Positions 61,096 through 63,590 of a DNA stretch of 63,590 nt are shown here, piece by piece; position 1 is the stretch's first letter; each line of letters starts with the position of its first letter. The stretch comes from Bacteroidota bacterium (GTDB lineage: Bacteria; Bacteroidota; Bacteroidia; B-17B0; Aurantibacillaceae): positions 1 to 63,590 of the forward strand of contig JAJNBG010000023.1 in the NCBI GenBank assembly GCA_021155905.1. The letters are read 5' to 3'. The position numbers and the translations under genes are program-made. The notes beneath the pieces were generated by a model. The model had not been told where the DNA came from. It did not search any database and was given only the letters and a program-made list of their open reading frames with translations.

Positions 61096-61974
61096 CTACC
61101 CATTCAAGGCTTCCGCACCAGCTACAATCTCCAGGATCTCCGTTGTAATAGCCGTCTGACGGGCTTTGTTATAAGAAATCTTCAGATCACGTAACATATC
61201 TTTGGCATTATCTGTCGCTTTATGCATAGCAGTCATACGGGCGCCATGCTCTGAAGCGAAAGAATCCAATAAGGCTTTGTAAAACTGTGTTTTTAATGAA
61301 CGTGGGATCAAATCTTCTACGATAAATTCTTTGTTTGGTTCAAAGATATAATCTGTTGCGCTTCCACCGCCAACAGTTTTCGTAGCTACAACCGGTAAAA
61401 ACTGCTCAGCCTGCACAATTTGTACAGCCGCATTCTTAAACTGATTGTAAACTAAAATTACTTTATCAAATTGTTTAGTTACAAAAGCCTCCATGATTTT
61501 TTCGGCAATCGGAGCAACTGTATCGTATTTCAAATTATCAAATACTTCGTTTAATCCGTGAGGTAAATCCGTTCCGTGGATGCTGTGATCTGTGCGTTTA
61601 AATGCATCGTTTGCTTTTTTTCCTATACTGATCACGGAAACATTTTTTCCTACATAATCATCCTTAATTAAGCTCCATGCCTTTTTAATGGCATTGGCAT
61701 TAAAACCTCCTGCTAAACCACGGTTGGAAGAAATAACAATTAATAAAACATTTTTGTCATTTGATTCACGGGCATAAGCATTCTCAGATGTATCAAGACT
61801 TGAACTAACATTTTGCAAAATTTCCTGCAATTTATTAGCGTAAGGACGCATTTGTGTAATAGCATCCTGCGCGCGTTTCAATTTAGCAGCACTCACCATT
61901 TTCATGGCACTGGTAATCTGCATGGTTGAACCAACGGATACAATTCTATTTCGTACTTCTTTTAAATTTGGCAT
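61096..61974 (-). CDS. atpG: ATP synthase F1 gamma subunit
   Basis: Central rotor stalk of F1F0-ATP synthase, cytoplasmic side of the inner membrane. The 292-aa product starts MPNLKEVRNRIVSVGSTMQI with the N-terminal coiled-coil helix, has SNRGLAGGFNANAIKKA near 83, and ends with the second helix DNAKDMLRDLKISYNKARQT and TTEILEIVAGAEAL. It follows atpA on the minus strand, 79 bp downstream, and is the last gene before a terminator, as in Bacteroidota where atpD-atpC lie elsewhere. Confidence 0.96.
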   Translation of the reverse strand: MPNLKEVRNRIVSVGSTMQITSAMKMVSAAKLKRAQDAITQMRPYANKLQEILQNVSSSLDTSENAYARESNDKNVLLIVISSNRGLAGGFNANAIKKAWSLIKDDYVGKNVSVISIGKKANDAFKRTDHSIHGTDLPHGLNEVFDNLKYDTVAPIAEKIMEAFVTKQFDKVILVYNQFKNAAVQIVQAEQFLPVVATKTVGGGSATDYIFEPNKEFIVEDLIPRSLKTQFYKALLDSFASEHGARMTAMHKATDNAKDMLRDLKISYNKARQTAITTEILEIVAGAEALNG

Positions 61975-62053
61975 CTTTCTTTAGTTTTTAGTTATCAGTG
62001 TTTGGTTTTTAATAGTGTTATAAAAACCAAACACTAAACATTTAAAACTTATT

Positions 62054-63590
62054 TTAGTACTTAGCTGATAATTCTTTTGCAGTTGCTTCTAATACACTGG
62101 TAATTGAATCATCAAATTTACCTGCTTTTAAAGCATCCAACTGTTCTTTATGTTTACGCTCACAAACATCTAAAAATTCTTTTTCAAATTCTTTTACTTT
62201 GTTTACAGGAACATTACGTAATAAATTCTTTGTTCCTAAATAAATGATTGCAATTTGTTGTTCCACACGTAAAGGAGATGCATTCGCTTGTTTCAAAATT
62301 TCCACGTTACGCGCACCTTTATCTAATACTGATTTTGTTGCAGAATCTAAGTCAGAACCGAATTTAGAAAACGCTTCTAATTCACGGTATTGAGCCTGAT
62401 CTAATTTTAAAGTACCTGCTACTTTTTTCATGGATTTAATCTGAGCGTTACCACCTACACGAGATACAGAAATACCTACGTTAATAGCAGGACGAACCCC
62501 TGAGTTAAACAAGTTAGTCTCTAAAAAGATCTGACCATCCGTAATAGAAATTACGTTTGTTGGAATATATGCAGAAACGTCACCCGCTTGTGTTTCAATC
62601 AAAGGTAAAGCTGTTAATGAACCCCCACCTTTAACAATTGGTTTTAATGATTCTGGCAAATCGTTCATGTTCTTAGCGATCTCGTCAGAAGCATTAATCT
62701 TAGCAGCACGCTCTAATAATCTACTGTGAAGATAGAAAACGTCACCCGGATACGCCTCACGTCCTGGAGGACGACGTAATAATAAAGAAACCTCACGGTA
62801 AGCAACTGCTTGTTTAGATAAATCATCATAAACAATTAATGCAGGACGACCGGTATCTCTAAAGAATTCGCCTACTGCAGCACCAGCGAATGGAGCGTAG
62901 AACTGCATTGGAGCAGGGTCAGAAGCGTTAGCCGCTACTACTACCGTATAAGCCATTGCGCCGTTCTCTTCTAAGGTGCGAACAACGTTCGCAACAGTAG
63001 ACCCTTTTTGAGCAATCGCCACATATATACAGAATACAGGTTTTCCTGCATCATAAAATTCTTTCTGATTAATAATCGTATCCAACGCAACCGTTGTTTT
63101 ACCGGTTTGACGGTCACCAATAATTAACTCACGCTGACCACGGCCAATTGGAATCATCGCATCAATCGCTTTGATACCAGTTTGCAATGGCTCAGTTACC
63201 GGTTGACGGTAAATTACACCCGGTGCCTTACGCTCCAAAGGTAATTCATAAGTAACTCCCTGGATAGGTCCTTTACCATCGATAGGATTTCCTAAAGTAT
63301 CAATAACACGTCCTAACATACCTTCACCTACGTTAATAGATGCGATACGTCCCGTACGTTTTACTGAAGAACCTTCGCTGATTCCTGTGCTTGGGCCTAA
63401 TAAAACAGCACCAACGTTATCTTCTTCAAGATTTAATACAATTCCTTGTAAACCTGTTTCAAATTCAATCAACTCTCCTGATTGAACTTTAGATAAACCG
63501 TAAATACGAGCGATACCATCACCTACTTGTAATACAGATCCAACTTCCTCTAACTCAGCTTCCGATTTGAAACCTGATAATTGTTGTCTT
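62054..63590 (-). CDS. atpA: ATP synthase F1 alpha subunit (5' end outside window)
   Basis: Non-catalytic nucleotide-binding subunit of F1. The frame is open to the window edge, with 512 codons present; about 10-15 N-terminal residues are missing (the visible part starts [20 protein letters not shown]). Walker [14 protein letters not shown] lies about 60 residues before the [12 protein letters not shown] segment, followed by [11 protein letters not shown] and the Ser-Arg-containing [11 protein letters not shown]; the end is KELSAKY. An internal ATG at 63472 would cut the N-terminal barrel and is not the start. Upstream atp genes would lie to the right. Confidence 0.96.
   Translation of the reverse strand, partial: RQQLSGFKSEAELEEVGSVLQVGDGIARIYGLSKVQSGELIEFETGLQGIVLNLEEDNVGAVLLGPSTGISEGSSVKRTGRIASINVGEGMLGRVIDTLGNPIDGKGPIQGVTYELPLERKAPGVIYRQPVTEPLQTGIKAIDAMIPIGRGQRELIIGDRQTGKTTVALDTIINQKEFYDAGKPVFCIYVAIAQKGSTVANVVRTLEENGAMAYTVVVAANASDPAPMQFYAPFAGAAVGEFFRDTGRPALIVYDDLSKQAVAYREVSLLLRRPPGREAYPGDVFYLHSRLLERAAKINASDEIAKNMNDLPESLKPIVKGGGSLTALPLIETQAGDVSAYIPTNVISITDGQIFLETNLFNSGVRPAINVGISVSRVGGNAQIKSMKKVAGTLKLDQAQYRELEAFSKFGSDLDSATKSVLDKGARNVEILKQANASPLRVEQQIAIIYLGTKNLLRNVPVNKVKEFEKEFLDVCERKHKEQLDALKAGKFDDSITSVLEATAKELSAKY

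Noticed and set aside
63472..63472. Internal ATG as the start of atpA
   Set aside because: The frame stays open to the window edge and encodes the conserved N-terminal barrel of the alpha subunit.

Overview
The window looks like a chromosomal segment of a member of the Bacteroidota. The reasons are: five secreted proteins with type IX secretion (T9SS) C-terminal domains (three type A, two type B/CHU_C); outer-membrane barrel families typical of the phylum; promoters of the TAnnTTTG (-7) type; A-rich start regions with little Shine-Dalgarno; DUF3098 next to uppP; and an ATP synthase operon that ends after atpG. The exact order or family cannot be fixed from the sequence alone. It is ordinary low-GC, densely coding DNA with no IS element, prophage, CRISPR array or integrase.

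Layout. 0-6.6 kb: xth, a giant outer-membrane barrel, ribE-nadB. 6.6-6.9 kb: an intergenic stretch with a REP-like palindrome and a tRNA-His gene that lacks its 3' half. 6.9-12.8 kb: DUF4846, ftsX, a TPR-PD40 protein, trmD, a secreted protein, an rRNA methyltransferase. 13-21.6 kb: a sugar transporter, glycosylasparaginase and GH92 mannosidase that together suggest N-glycan scavenging, then a TlpA-like protein, a lipoprotein and a frameshifted lipoprotein relic. 21.7-29.2 kb: hflX with a SirB-cytochrome c fusion, a double amidohydrolase, cytochrome P460, a methyltransferase-glycosyltransferase fusion. 29.4-41.6 kb: a small secreted module plus a VPS10-type T9SS cargo, two metabolic enzymes, then two large type B T9SS cargo proteins, the second without a normal start codon. 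41.7-51.6 kb: a PgpH-type HD hydrolase and a surface-polysaccharide region (two Wzi/RemB-like barrels around a WecA-like transferase, fcl, gmd), then DUF3098-uppP. 51.7-61 kb: SBBP-repeat cargo, clpX, MmcQ/HEAT/cupin-GNAT operon, desaturase, another T9SS cargo. 61-63.6 kb: atpG and the 3' part of atpA.

How they fit together: much of the window serves the cell surface. Lipid-linked sugar synthesis (WecA-like, gmd, fcl), undecaprenyl phosphate recycling (uppP), surface barrels, and several adhesin-like T9SS cargo lie among housekeeping genes. No gene cluster here amounts to a clear new system. The most notable points are the start-codon-less T9SS cargo gene at 38.8 kb, the 3'-truncated tRNA-His, the fused enzymes, and a terminator hairpin that abuts a start codon at 58.7 kb. 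Some of the breaks could be assembly errors.
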